DNA from: Megaustenia siamemsis
Lineage: Eukaryota; Mollusca; Gastropoda; Stylommatophora; Ariophantidae
Length of the DNA stretch: 64,000 bases
Reading direction: 5' to 3'
Assembly: GCA_032433765.1 (NCBI GenBank)
Contig: JAVIAB010000124.1
Coordinates: forward strand, 93,118,845-93,182,844
In this document: positions 48,130 through 58,280 of the stretch, piece after piece
Layout of the letters: each line of letters opens with the position of its first letter
How positions within the stretch are numbered: the first letter of the stretch is position 1
Notes under the pieces: generated by a model
Seen by the model: the letters and a program-made list of their open reading frames with translations, nothing else
Told to the model about the DNA's origin: nothing
The model's database searches: none
Translations under genes and position numbers: made by a program

Positions 48130-50144
48130 TTGTGTGTTTGCAATTGTTGTCTGTAAATAAAGAGTATAATCTAAAACGACATTACACACTGCACCACGCC
48201 GTTAAATATAAGGACTACATTGGTACAATACGTTCAACACTTCTGTGCGATTTGAAGAAAAAGATTAGTGCTCAAAAATATGTTTTTACTACATTAACAA
48301 CAAAACAAACAAGTTCCTTAATGGCATTGTTTGTTGTAAGCGCAGAGATAGCGAAATCAAAAAAAATCATTCTGTGACGGTGACTTCGTAAAGCGTTGTT
48401 CTATTAACATGGTGCGTGCATTTGGGGAAGAATAATGAGCCAGTCATTTTTAGAGCGTTCCACTATCAAAACAGACAGTCACTAGAAGGGTTGAGGAAAT
48501 AAGTTCTCATATATCTAGTAAATTAAAGAGTGTCATTACAAATTTCGCTTATTTTTATCTGCTTTGGATGAATCTACTGACATTTGAGACACAGCACAAC
48601 TTTTAATTTTCATAAGAACTGCTTTAAAAGACTGTATTATCAATGAAGAACTACTAGCTTTAGATTCATTGCATAATGCGACCAAAGGTCAAAACATTTA
48701 TGACTCAGTTATGAAAGTTGTTAACGGTACCGGTGACATAAACAGACCTTCAGCAATAGTGACAGATGGCGCGAAGTCAATGTGTGGTACTCAAACAGGA
48801 TTAATTGGATTATTAAGGAAGGCTGAAATCCATTGCCCAGCATTGCATTGCATTATACACCAGGAGGCGCTGCGTGGCAAGATTATAGACGTGGAGCATG
48901 TAACGAAAACCGTAATAAAGTGTGTGAATGTAATAAAAGGCGGGAATCGGGCTTTGAAACACCGAAAGTTTATAAATTTTATATCAGAAGTTGAATTCTC
49001 TACACACAAGTACGCTGACTAAGCAGAGGGAATTGTTTGAGGCGGTTTTATGCTTTGAGAAACGAGATAAAGCAGTTTATAGAGAAACATGATACCACCA
49101 AAGAACTGATCAGAAAAATGTCTGATCCACATTTTAACAGCGTATTGGCCTTTTTAACTGATATCACCCAGCACATGAATGAGCTCAACGTGAAGGGGGC
49201 CTCGGTAGCCTAGTTGGGTAAACCACCCGACTGGACCACCGACGTTCGGACAACCCGTGTTCGATTCCCACTGGTAGCAGTGTGAATTGTACTCGTGGTT
49301 GAGAAAAAAATACCCCCACGGTCGACCCAGTCGTTGGCAGAAATGGGTACCAGGGTATTACCTTGGGAAGGTGAGGAATGTCGCCTCGCATCTGAGTTTC
49401 GATGCTTGAGGCGACACTATACAGAAATCTCCGAACATTTCTGGATAGGCGGCCGAGCACATGTGGGTGTAAACTCGCGTGCTAAGACGCCGGTTCAAGT
49501 CTTGTACTTTATTTTTACCTTTACTCAACGTGAAGCTGCATGGACGTCCCCAAACAGTCTCAGATTTGGTAGGACACCTAGATGGATTTATAGGTAAACT
49601 AAAAGATTTTAGATTTACCCTGGCCAAAGAAAACTTCATGCATTTTACTTCGTGCAAAGAATTGATTGAGGAGCGCAGTGACACTGATTTCAAATTGTCT
49701 GTATTAATGTTAGACAAACTATTGACGCAATTCATTGAACGGCTTTCTGACTTCAGTGGTATTCGACCAGAACTGGCATTGTTTAACAACCCTATGAAGT
49801 GTGACATTTTCCAACAACATGACACTTTTCAGTTGGAGTTATGTAACCTCCAAAGTGACCCCTTTTTCCAATCCAGGATGGAGATAGGAGTTGACGTTTG
49901 GAAACTTGTGCCACGGGAAAAATATCCCGCACTGAGTGATTTCAGTTTGAAAATTACTTCTATGTCCAGAAGCACATATATATGTGAATGCGCTTTTTCA
50001 ACAATGAAGGCGATTAAATAGTCACCAAGGAACCGACTCACTGATGGCCACCTTCAGGATTTATTACGAATATCATCATCTTCTTTAAACATTGACATTG
50101 ATGAACTTGTTGCTGCAAATGAATGTCCACATTGTTCTTATTAA
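48130..50144 (+). pseudogene. Decayed hAT transposase (ZBED5/GTF2IRD2-like)
   Basis: Successive frames spell a hAT transposase in order. These are half of a BED-type zinc finger (KEYNLKRHYTLHH near 48160), an alpha-helical part, LDESTD at 48564-48581 (first acidic catalytic residue), IVTDGAKSM near 48755-48780 (second Asp), HCIIHQEAL near 48850, the insertion domain, and a C-terminal dimerisation region with YICECAFSTMKAIK near 49977-50018. The final frame ends at 50142-50144. Frameshifts occur near 48365 and 49020. In-frame stops lie at 48585-48587 and 50019-50021, and a SINE splits it after MNELNVK at 49195. It cannot make a working enzyme. It has no host-gene signs such as introns, so a domesticated gene is unlikely. 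Confidence 0.85.
49196..49523 (+). mobile_element. tRNA-derived SINE inside the hAT transposase
   Basis: The insertion is bounded by a perfect 12-bp duplication, CTCAACGTGAAG, at 49184-49195 and 49524-49535. Removing it rejoins the transposase frame (ELNVK to LHGRPQ). The head carries an exact A box TAGCCTAGTTGG at 49206-49217 and a near-perfect B box TGTTCGATTCC at 49258-49268, so it derives from a tRNA transcribed by RNA polymerase III. The 328-bp body has a long tRNA-unrelated part. A T-rich end (TTTATTTTTACCTTTA) replaces a classical poly(A) tail. It inserted after the transposon did. Confidence 0.9.
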
Positions 50145-50417
50145 GGTTTGTTACATGTCAACTTTAAAATGCCTAACTAAAACATGCTTATTAAACAATG
50201 TAAATAGCAACATAAATCAACTAGTCTTTTCTTAAACTCTGTTGCAACAAAATGATTTATGTAAGCAAATAATGCCGATAAATAAAACACATATTACCTT
50301 AAAACAAATGCCAAGTTTATTTGTATTGAATGTTGTTATGTGTGTGGACCGCCACCAAAAAAAAAATAATAATAATACAAAAGTGGCCAACCATTTGAAA
50401 GAAATTGGCCATCCCTG

Positions 50418-51080
50418 CTCTAGAAGACAGGAGCACTAATCGTTAAGACACATTTGCAGACACAGACTTTAGTGAAAAGAAAAACAAGAAGAGAATCATG
50501 GAGAAATACAAAATGTTCAGGCAACACTTATGATGATACATTCTCCAAGGGTTCAAGTTTGTTGTGTGTGAACGGATTATGGAAGTTGTTGGTTGTGTAA
50601 CTTTATTTTTGATTGTGATTGACTTAACAGAGCAAAGTGTTCAAAAATACTGCTATATCTGTGCAACCGTCAAATGTAGGCAAGAAAGAAATGTGTGTAC
50701 TTCTGAAATTAATTACAACAAAATGGCAAATATGTCACAAAGTAGTCATTTTATATGACAGCTAATCATACACTCATAATGCATATACTTAAAATATTAA
50801 CATGTTGACATATAGAGACATTGAGTAAGAAGGGAAAAAAGGAAGAAAAATGAAGACATTTATTCATTAAGAATGCGTTTAATTAAATGTTTTTGTTTAA
50901 CTTTAATTTTTTGGGAGTTACAATTACTAATTCATAGGGATTAGTTATTTTCTTGAAAAATACAGTTTCTTCGTTTATTGTATAGAATTGTGGGAATGAA
51001 TGGCAGAAACATCTGTTATATGTAGTTTTCATAACTTCAACTTGTTTTCCTTGTTTGTTTATTTTGTGGGTACATTCACA
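50418..51080. other. Spacer, possible 3' untranslated region of the receptor gene
   Basis: No gene is supported on the + strand. On the minus strand an AATAAA lies at 51063-51058, 18 bases after the receptor stop codon. Another lies at 50864-50859. Either could serve as a polyadenylation signal, but this is not demonstrated. Confidence 0.35.
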
Positions 51081-54000
51081 TCAGTTTATTTTAATAAAGT
51101 CCAAAAAGCAATTCCTGTACTTACTGCTCATGTGATAGTAAATAAAAATATTCATTGATGAGTTGATGCTCTCCAACATGTATCCAAAAGCACCAAGTAT
51201 GATTGAAACGTTAATATATTTCCCGTTAATTGACATCTCTGGTATAAAACCCACTGTAAACAAAATAATGGTGACAGGAATAAAACAAACAATAAATAAC
51301 GTGGAAACCATGACAACCATTTTCCCTGCCTTCTGGTTTCGGTTGGAAAGTCTGTCTGATTGTTTACATGTGATGGTCTCCATTCTCCATTTTGCTTGAT
51401 TCTTTAGTTTCATTGAAAGTATTGTCGTACAAATTATTATGATCAAAAAAGCACCAAAAGGAAGGAAAAAGTTATTAAAGGAAAAAGAAATCATTTCCAC
51501 TTTCTCTCTATCTTTGGTGGAGACTAGTCCAACAATAGTTTTGTTTCTGATAAGATCAAACGTAATTCCCAAACTATTGACAAAATACACTGGCGCTGAT
51601 GTAATGACGAAGATGACTGACACACAAACTGTGATCACTGTGGTTCGTTTTGGTGTGATGAGACTTTTAATCTGGAGAAAGAAAAAGAAACCGCGATTCA
51701 TGTATGCGTTATATGGTGTATGACACATGCCGAAGTATGAGCAGCAATTCCAAAACAATAAACACATATTATACTAGAGTGGGGCATCTGGAAACTTATT
51801 TTGACATTCCTTGTTTCATTTTGCCACCAGGTGTCAACATAACGTTTTGGCGTTGCAGTCTCCTGTCACCTATTCTGAGAACAGGACTAATGTTTTTACA
51901 CCGTTATCGCAGTAAATAGATTTACAAAAAAAAAGCTGTATAGATACATGATAAGAACTGAATAAATATGTCATAATTTGTATTTCCATGAAGACAAAGA
52001 ATTTCACTTTGAACTTCCATCTGTTTTCTGGAATGCCAACAGTGGTGGAACAGAAAATTAAATCATTGTGATTATACGTATAGATATTGACATCCTTTGA
52101 TATGTTGCCAACAGGTGTCAACATAATGTTTTGGTGTCGCAGTCTCCTTTCGTCTATTCTGAGAACTTGACTAATTTACTTCCAGCGTCATCGCAGTAAA
52201 TACATTTACATGGTTTCTTGTTTGGTATATTGTTTCTCGTATGGTTTACACATTTGGTGTAAAGTCTCTCTGATTTAAGTTTAAGAATCTTCGGGTGCAT
52301 TCATTTTCAGAGAAAATTAGTTTCTTTTTTAGAGTTTCAGTTGAATTCCTGCCCTTGTTTTCTTGAGTCAAACGAGTATCACACGATCTGACTATTGGAC
52401 TAGAACAGTGATGCTTGACAACAACTGAGGAAAGAAATGTGTGGAACTTTGTTGCTCGATTGATTAATTTTGTTGCTTGCAAGAGAAGGAATTAATACTT
52501 AGATTACTGGTGATGACGTCATGTCAGGAAGGAGACGACAGATTTAGTTCTTGTGGAGGAATCATGTTATAGCGGTTGCTCTTTCTTTTTAGGTATAAAA
52601 TGTGTTTCTAACAAAAAGAGCTATCAATATAAAACTGAAAAGCTGGCTTTCAAAGGAAAGCTAACAATTACAAATTAATGCAGATGATAAAAATAAAGCA
52701 AATACGAACCTTTAGTGGCGCAGTAATACATAAAAGTCTCTCCACTGTAATCATGGCCGTGATACAGCTACTCATTCGCGTGAATGACCAGTGTGGAACT
52801 GCTGATGTCAAGTACATGACTGCAATGGGATCAAATGACAGGTCAGATGCCATGAAACCTGGAGTAAAGCAAATGCATATCCAGATCATTGTCAGGAGAC
52901 TTCCTAAATCGGAAACTGACAAAGCTGAAAAAAGAACACTCAGTAGAATGTCACAAGAATGAATAAATAGTGACTCAACACAAATCTATGAAATGTGGAT
53001 TTTTTTTTTTAATCTGCAAATAAGTCATTGATAGAAACATGCTATACATACGAGCAGAGGCTACTTATTCTTCTGTTCCAGGGATTAGTCCTCGCACCAA
53101 TCGAGTATGCCCTGGCCATTCTTACTGTCAGTACGACTCAAATTGATTGGCTGGAGAAAATACAAAACGAAGCCATGCGCATTATCCTGGGATGTACGAG
53201 GGACACTCCCTGTGTAGCAATGACGTATCTTCTTGACTTTCCAACCATGGATGACAGAATTAAGATCTGGAGAGCACGAGCATACCTGAAGATTAGTACA
53301 GATACAGATCATCCATTGCACCACGTGCTCAACACAGAGAAAGGTACCAGGCTAAAAAGAGGCAAATCATGGGTGGGCCGGGCAGAAGATGTCATCAAAC
53401 AGGTCTGTGGGCTTATCAATATCAGCGTTGGTGAGGAGTGGATACCGGTGCCTACGTCATTCAAGGGAACTTTCTCATGTATTGTCACACTCGACAGGAA
53501 AAGTAGGGAACAGAACCCGGTCGTGGTTAATGCTGAGGTCAACGGTCTCATCTGCGATAATACCGATGAGAAAGATGCAGTCATCTATACAGACGGATCT
53601 GTAAGACGACACGGAAGAAGTGCATGGGCATTTACAGCACACTCAGCAGGCAGAATAGCCAAGGAAGACAGTGGTGCATACGCCATGACCACGAGTAGCA
53701 TGACAATGGAGGTGATGGCAGTGACCAAGGCATTCAAATGGTTAGAGTCACAAGACTACATCCATGCATGTATACTGAGTGATTCGATGAGCATGATAAA
53801 AAAAGTGGAGGCGGGCTATGTACGCATGCAATGGGTAGAGTCGTTGCAGAAATCCAAAATACGTAAGGTCACCTTTGTCTATGTCCCTGGACATGCGGGA
53901 GTACGGGGAAATGAGAGAGCGGACAGGTTGGCTAGCTGCGCTGTCGTTGAGGACGGGCAACCGATGGATCGGGCGGACATCATCAGTGCCCTTCGAGATG

Positions 54001-55681
54001 TTGGAAGAGCACAGGACTTCAACAAACACAGATCAACGTCACTTCTTCAGATGATGGAAATGGGAGTTAAGATGGGCACGGCCAGAAATGAGAAACTTGG
54101 TGGCCGTGTAAGAAGACTTATCAACCAACATAGAACTGGAGTCGTCAGTCGCTGGACACTGAGGGAATTGCTGAGGAGGGGATCTGAGCACCTATGGACA
54201 TGTTCGGAGTGCAATGTTGATGACCCGCAAATAACTCAATAATAATAATGCTATACTTACCCAATAAAGAGAAAACGAATGTCGACTGGAGTAGTGTTAT
54301 AGAATGTCTTTTTTCATTATCTTGTACTATTATCACTTTGAACGTTGGCTGTAATTGTATATTATTTTGTTACCTTCGTGGGAAAGGGGGGGGGGGGGGT
54401 AGCCTTTGGGAATTATCTCCAGTCTGCATCTTCATTTAATGAGCCCGCTGTTGTTGGTTTTACTCCATTTGCTTCGTATATAGTTTCCATTTTCTCGGAA
54501 AGACATAGAGTTATTAATTTTATTATGATAGGAACCACCACTTACTAATTTTAGTTTCAGGTTTATCATTTCACAAATTCACATTGCAGGGGAGATCTCA
54601 GCGCTTACGGTCTGTTGTTCGATATACGATGAGGATAATCCGTGGAGTAACTGTGTTTCATATGTTCGGATTTTGAGACAAAAACGATGTCCAAACATCA
54701 TCAAGCGCAATACATTAAAAGAAATATGACAATCAATAATTTCAAATGGATATGAACTTCCGGTCAATATGGCGGATAGGCGGCAGGAACCGTTAAAGAA
54801 TGTGTCTGAAAAGTTCCCTTATTACAGTTTACTTATATTCCAAGTATGGCTTGCTGCAGGAGTTACTGAGTTAAGTGCTCTGTGCACAACGTGAACTGTG
54901 TGTTTCATCCATTTTTATCGCATTTCGATATTCCGATTGCTTACAATGAATGGATATAAAGTATGATAGGTAACTGGTGGCTGTGTTCACTTTCTGTGCG
55001 GTTTTGCCTTATGTCTTTTGGCGTATGCTGAGAGAAGTTATGATGGGGACCTTTTTTTGTTTGGCATATGATATATGAATACAGGTGATTCCACTGGCAC
55101 CAGCGGTTGAGCAATTATGGATTTCAATTCGTTTGCAGTGATATCGGGACTTTCCATAACCATAACCATGAATACATGTAATCATACAATGAATAAATAT
55201 AAATAAAATATCACATTTAAATAACCTTTGATAACGATTGATTTGACATTATTGTTAATGTTTTCATCGGAAACTCTTCATTTTTAGATAGTTTGTTCAA
55301 AAGTGTATTTTCCTGCCTGCCCTTGTGATAGCAATATTTAGTTATGTCCTGCTGCGTTTCAGTAACTAGTTTTGCATCAAACAATATAGTAAAGTATGTT
55401 TGCAAATTTCATGCCTTATATGCATTTCTCTTACAAATACATCATTTAATGAAAATCAACAGAAATGAACAAATATTGTATTTTTAGTACATTGATATCG
55501 AAATACCTAACAGGCTGATGTTCACTGATTCCTCGAAGCCTTGCTTCACGAAACACATGATGTTGATAATATTTGTGATGATTCCAAATAAGTTAATGAT
55601 CTGACAGAGCACACCGCAGATGACCCATGAGTAAACTGTTATGACTTCATCACTTATACCGAAAACATCCACCGACGTCAT
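51081..55681 (-). CDS. Class A (rhodopsin-type) GPCR, three coding exons, 326 codons
   Basis: Exon 1 is 55681-55507, exon 2 is 52924-52710 and exon 3 is 51671-51081. Junctions are TTAG|GTATTT to TTTTTTCAG|CTTTG (phase 1) and CTAAAG|GTTCGT to TTTCTCCAG|ATTAAA (phase 0). The ATG at 55681 has A at -3. Seven helices fit. TM1 near residues 19-44 has GIITN. TM2 has LALSVSD. TM3 ends in VERLL at the DRY position (E120, R121). TM4 is near 141-161 and TM5 near 192-216. TM6 has CFIP at 259-262 in place of CWxP, and TM7 has NIFIY at 304-308 in place of NPxxY. I find no cysteine at the usual TM3 cap or in the second extracellular loop, so the standard disulfide seems absent. The family looks like lineage-expanded molluscan peptide- or chemoreceptor-like GPCRs. 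The ligand is unknown. No stop or frameshift interrupts it. Confidence 0.82.
51672..52709 (-). other. Receptor intron 2 with an internal direct repeat
   Basis: This is the 1,038-bp intron between GPCR exons 2 and 3, bounded by GT and AG. It holds two copies of a roughly 100-bp sequence at 51826-51925 and 52111-52212, about 286 bp apart in the same orientation. Shared blocks include AGGTGTCAACATAA, TATTCTGAGAAC and TCGCAGTAAATA. Several mismatches show the duplication is not recent. No coding potential is recognised. Confidence 0.7.
53052..54242 (+). CDS. LINE polyprotein C-terminus with RNase H domain (truncated)
   Basis: About 396 element-derived codons are open. The first part (IDWLEKIQNEAMRIILG) is the post-thumb region typical of jockey/I-group reverse transcriptases. 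The RNase H domain follows, with AVIYTDGS (first Asp, codon at 53592), SSMTMEVMAV (Glu), ACILSDSMSM (Asp) and VYVPGHAGVRGNERADRLA (His and last Asp). All four acidic catalytic positions are kept. The end carries CSECN, perhaps half of a zinc-binding motif. The polymerase core and endonuclease are missing, so it is not autonomous. The short reading-frame start at 53028 lies in host sequence. No promoter is evident. Confidence 0.85.
   Translation, partial: EQRLLILLFQGLVLAPIEYALAILTVSTTQIDWLEKIQNEAMRIILGCTRDTPCVAMTYLLDFPTMDDRIKIWRARAYLKISTDTDHPLHHVLNTEKGTRLKRGKSWVGRAEDVIKQVCGLINISVGEEWIPVPTSFKGTFSCIVTLDRKSREQNPVVVNAEVNGLICDNTDEKDAVIYTDGSVRRHGRSAWAFTAHSAGRIAKEDSGAYAMTTSSMTMEVMAVTKAFKWLESQDYIHACILSDSMSMIKKVEAGYVRMQWVESLQKSKIRKVTFVYVPGHAGVRGNERADRLASCAVVEDGQPMDRADIISALRDVGRAQDFNKHRSTSLLQMMEMGVKMGTARNEKLGGRVRRLINQHRTGVVSRWTLRELLRRGSEHLWTCSECNVDDPQITQ
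53052..54247 (+). mobile_element. 5'-truncated RNase H-bearing LINE (I-like), with target duplication
   Basis: The element lies antisense in intron 1 of the receptor gene. ATGCTATACATAC at 53039-53051 and ATGCTATACTTAC at 54248-54260 form a 13-bp target-site duplication with one mismatch. The element ends in a short (TAA)n tail after the stop codon, as in I-type non-LTR elements. It keeps an uninterrupted frame through the end of the reverse-transcriptase connection region, an RNase H domain and a basic, Cys-containing C-terminus. Everything upstream was lost at insertion. Confidence 0.88.
54261..54589. other. Intron 1 sequence with a G14 tract
   Basis: About 330 bp of receptor intron 1. It includes a run of 14 G at 54386-54399 and no recognised element or gene. 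Confidence 0.5.
54590..55040 (+). repeat. Dispersed repeat A, copy 2 (about 450 bp)
   Basis: It matches 2690-3120 in the same orientation with many substitutions and small indels. Shared blocks include ACATCATCAAGC, ACTGAGTTAAGTGCTCTGTG and GCCTTATGTCTTTTGG. It sits in receptor intron 1. Unlike copy 1 it is not followed by a LINE tail, so its right end near 55030 is probably the true end of the repeat. No terminal repeats or coding frame were found. Confidence 0.75.
55041..55505. other. Remaining intron 1 DNA
   Basis: AT-rich DNA between repeat A copy 2 and the exon 1 donor. No feature is recognised. Confidence 0.45.
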
Positions 55682-56804
55682 TATGATCAATTAAAACACC
55701 GTTTCTTTCAGCTTTATGTTATATAATTTTTATAGATTGTGCCTTTATATTTCAAGAATATACACGCCAGTCAAGAAACATTATGTGAAGTTACATTTTA
55801 TCCCCTATTATGCAGTTACATATTTCATTATCAAATTATAAGAAAACATTTCTTCAAAATTAATTGTACTACCATAACATATAATGAATTGTATTACCAC
55901 ATAGAATAAATTACATATTTTTAATTTCTTACTTGTTTGTTTTTTTTATCTATTAACGTTTATTTTATATACACGTTTAATTAATTTTTTTAAAAATTAA
56001 ATAATATACTGGTGTCTTCAAATAATGTTACTCCAATCGAAATTACTGGCAAAGCCTTTTTTTCAATGATCAATTTGCAAATAGATAGTTTGGTCAATGC
56101 ATGCGATTACTTGACAAAGTTAGAAAGAAAAATATACATAATATAACAACATTCAACAACTTTAATTACTAGTAATTCCAATTTCTTGACTAACAATTAT
56201 AAGATGCTTATACTCTAGAAAGAGAAACAAAAAATCCAATGTAAGCGTATAATTCGAAAGAATCAATTGTAACGTTATTCTTTGCTGTTATATTCAGTGT
56301 ATCATAAAACATCTTTTCATAAATGACAAAACACAATTTCGAGTTGTTGACAAGCTCCAATGTTCTCTGTTGAAAATTAAGTGCAATGGAAAAAGAAAAC
56401 AAAGAACGAATGTAATTTCCCTTAATTACACAAATTCACTTCTTATAAATAAGTATCGAAGTAAATAATTTTCAAAAACCCTATAGCAAAAAGAACACAT
56501 ATACGCATCGATAAAATACTACTATTTAGTTATTTTCTCATCAAAAAAACAAAATGCACATGTGACATGTGAAATTATATATGCCTTTTTAGCAACCTAT
56601 TTGATAATACAACCGGATAAAGGGGAAAAGAAACAGAATTGCTGGTTTTCTTGAAAGATACTACGAAGTAGGAAAAGAAGGAACACTGAAATCATCACAA
56701 TAAACCCGGAGGTACTGAATGAAGAACTGAGAGGAAATAGTTCATCAAATACCGTGCCTGCTGGTGTTGGTGAACATGTTTCTTCACAACCTTCTGTCCC
56801 TAAA
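55682..56804. other. AT-rich upstream region of the receptor gene
   Basis: About 1.1 kb, strongly AT-rich. It would contain the receptor promoter and any 5' untranslated exon, but no promoter element can be assigned with confidence. A short minus-strand frame at 56402-56208 has no recognised domain. Confidence 0.4.
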
Positions 56805-56948
56805 ATTGTTCACCAGTTACGTTGTTCACCAGTTACGTTGTTTACCATTTACGTTGTTTACCATTTACGTTGTTCACTATTTACGTTGTTCACTAGTTAC
56901 GTTGTTCACTATTTACATTGTTCACTTTTTAAATTGTTCACTAGTTAC
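56805..56948. repeat. 16-bp tandem repeat, nine units
   Basis: Nine consecutive 16-bp units of the type GTTGTTCACTAGTTAC run from 56805 to 56948, with substitutions but no length change. The unit is not a multiple of three. No function is implied. Confidence 0.9.
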
Positions 56949-57444
56949 GTTAGTGACATTTTAACTATCCAATCTCTTCAAATGTCTTGTATCTTTCCCC
57001 CTAGTTTCCTTTTCTTTCTTCTTGCTCATTGTTAACTTATCACTATATTTTCTTTGTTATATTTTATATTTTGCAGTTTCTGCAGTTTGATTTTCAAGAT
57101 GGACACCATTTACTTAGGTGTAGGTTTACATGAACATCTTCTGAAATGGGGAATCAACGGTCGGTCTCTTCGCGTTAGTTATCTAATGTGATAATGAAGG
57201 TTAAACATTGCTTATTGTTAAACATGCATGAAGTGTGATCAATACGTTCTGGACATAACCCAATGGGTCGACAATCTTGCCACATTTTTTTTCTTCTTTG
57301 TAGATATTCAGTGTAGAACACTCAGGACTAAGATTCAAATCTACCATAGTTGTGTGATTAGTACAGCTCTCTAAGGATCAGTAACTTGGACTACCTATGC
57401 AGGGCAGAAGAAAAAGTTAAACAGATTGCATGTGCATTGCATGT
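56949..57444. other. Unassigned spacer
   Basis: About 500 bp without a supported gene or repeat. Confidence 0.4.
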
Positions 57445-57800
57445 GCATCTTAGAAAGATTATGAACATCAAATGGCATGACAACGTAACCAACTCTAATG
57501 TCTTTCAACGAGTCAAACTCCCATTCATCATGACAACACTTAGGACCGATGACTAAAGTATCATGTACAAAGAATGGCAAACATTCATATTCCCAAACAC
57601 ATATTGTATTTCGAACTTAAGGAAGGCAAGCGACCAAATGACAGACCATGACTGTGATATAAGGATGCTTGCAGTGCTTCCTAGAGGGAATTTCCCTATC
57701 AGTGAAAGAAACAGGGAAAATCTTGCTGCAGATCGTAGCACAAGAAGAACAAAAATACAAAAAATGGCACAGCAACTTTGGAGGCATTGCTGATTGTCAA
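57445..57800 (+). mobile_element. Eroded LINE reverse-transcriptase C-terminal fragment
   Basis: From 57449 the frame reads LRKIMNIKWHDNVTNSNVFQRV, up to a stop near 57554. This resembles the LRKILGIKWQDKVTNxEVL segment of endonuclease/reverse-transcriptase C-termini. A second frame to 57793 contains RENLAADRSTRRTKIQ, matching the LAxDRxxWR region with Trp replaced by Arg. The middle does not match well. This is an old, frame-broken copy. Confidence 0.55.
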
Positions 57801-58280
57801 ATTTAAAATCAAAAGGTGCAGGATAAAGTAGACAAGGACAGGTACCACGAATACATCTTGTTAGTTCTGCGGATGGATCTGTCCATTATTATTGGCAGAT
57901 TAGTCACACAAAAAAGCTGTTCAAAAAAGCAGCATCAGGAATAATACATTAATATTATTACCAAACAACTGACTTATCATGATTGCTTGGTACCAACTGT
58001 CTGTCAAGACGTCAAATAACATATATAGTGTAGAACTTGCAAAGGTCTGATGCATTGCTGCTCCCGTTTAATACCAAATGTGTGTTTCTTCATTACCCTG
58101 GACCGGAATAATCGGGAATTCATTTAAATGTGGTTTTTTAGGCCACATATTGTAATCAACAGGTTTAATAGTGAAATGTTGGCGATATCATTTGTTAGCC
58201 ATATTCTACATCTTTTGGAGGTGATTTTGAGTCAAGGAATAAATAATCTGATACTAGAAGAAATGGTTCTGTAATGCGCG
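57801..58280. other. Unassigned spacer
   Basis: About 480 bp with no recognised feature before the 45-bp tandem array. Confidence 0.4.

Larger units (their letters stand above)
48113..50417 (+). mobile_element. hAT DNA transposon, complete ends, 2.3 kb, inactive
   Basis: CAGGGATGGCCAAT at 48113-48126 has its exact inverse at 50404-50417. These are 14-bp terminal inverted repeats of the CAGGG type seen in hAT elements. The flanking 8 bp are GTCTATAT (left) and CTCTAGAA (right). They share 5 of 8 bases including a central TA, which fits a decayed nnnTAnnn target-site duplication. Inside is a broken transposase of the ZBED5/GTF2IRD2-like group, disrupted further by a SINE. Without the SINE and one duplication copy the element would be about 1.97 kb. 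Confidence 0.85.

Noticed and set aside
49196..49280. A functional tRNA gene
   Set aside because: The A and B boxes are good, but there is no paired acceptor stem and the sequence sits in a 328-bp unit with target duplications, so it is a SINE.
48130..50144. A domesticated GTF2IRD2/ZBED5-like host gene
   Set aside because: Intact terminal inverted repeats, in-frame stops, frameshifts and a SINE insertion show a dead transposon copy.
56208..56402. Minus-strand frame as an upstream receptor exon
   Set aside because: Exon 1 already has a good ATG and complete TM1. This frame shows no helix pattern or matching splice donor that I could identify.
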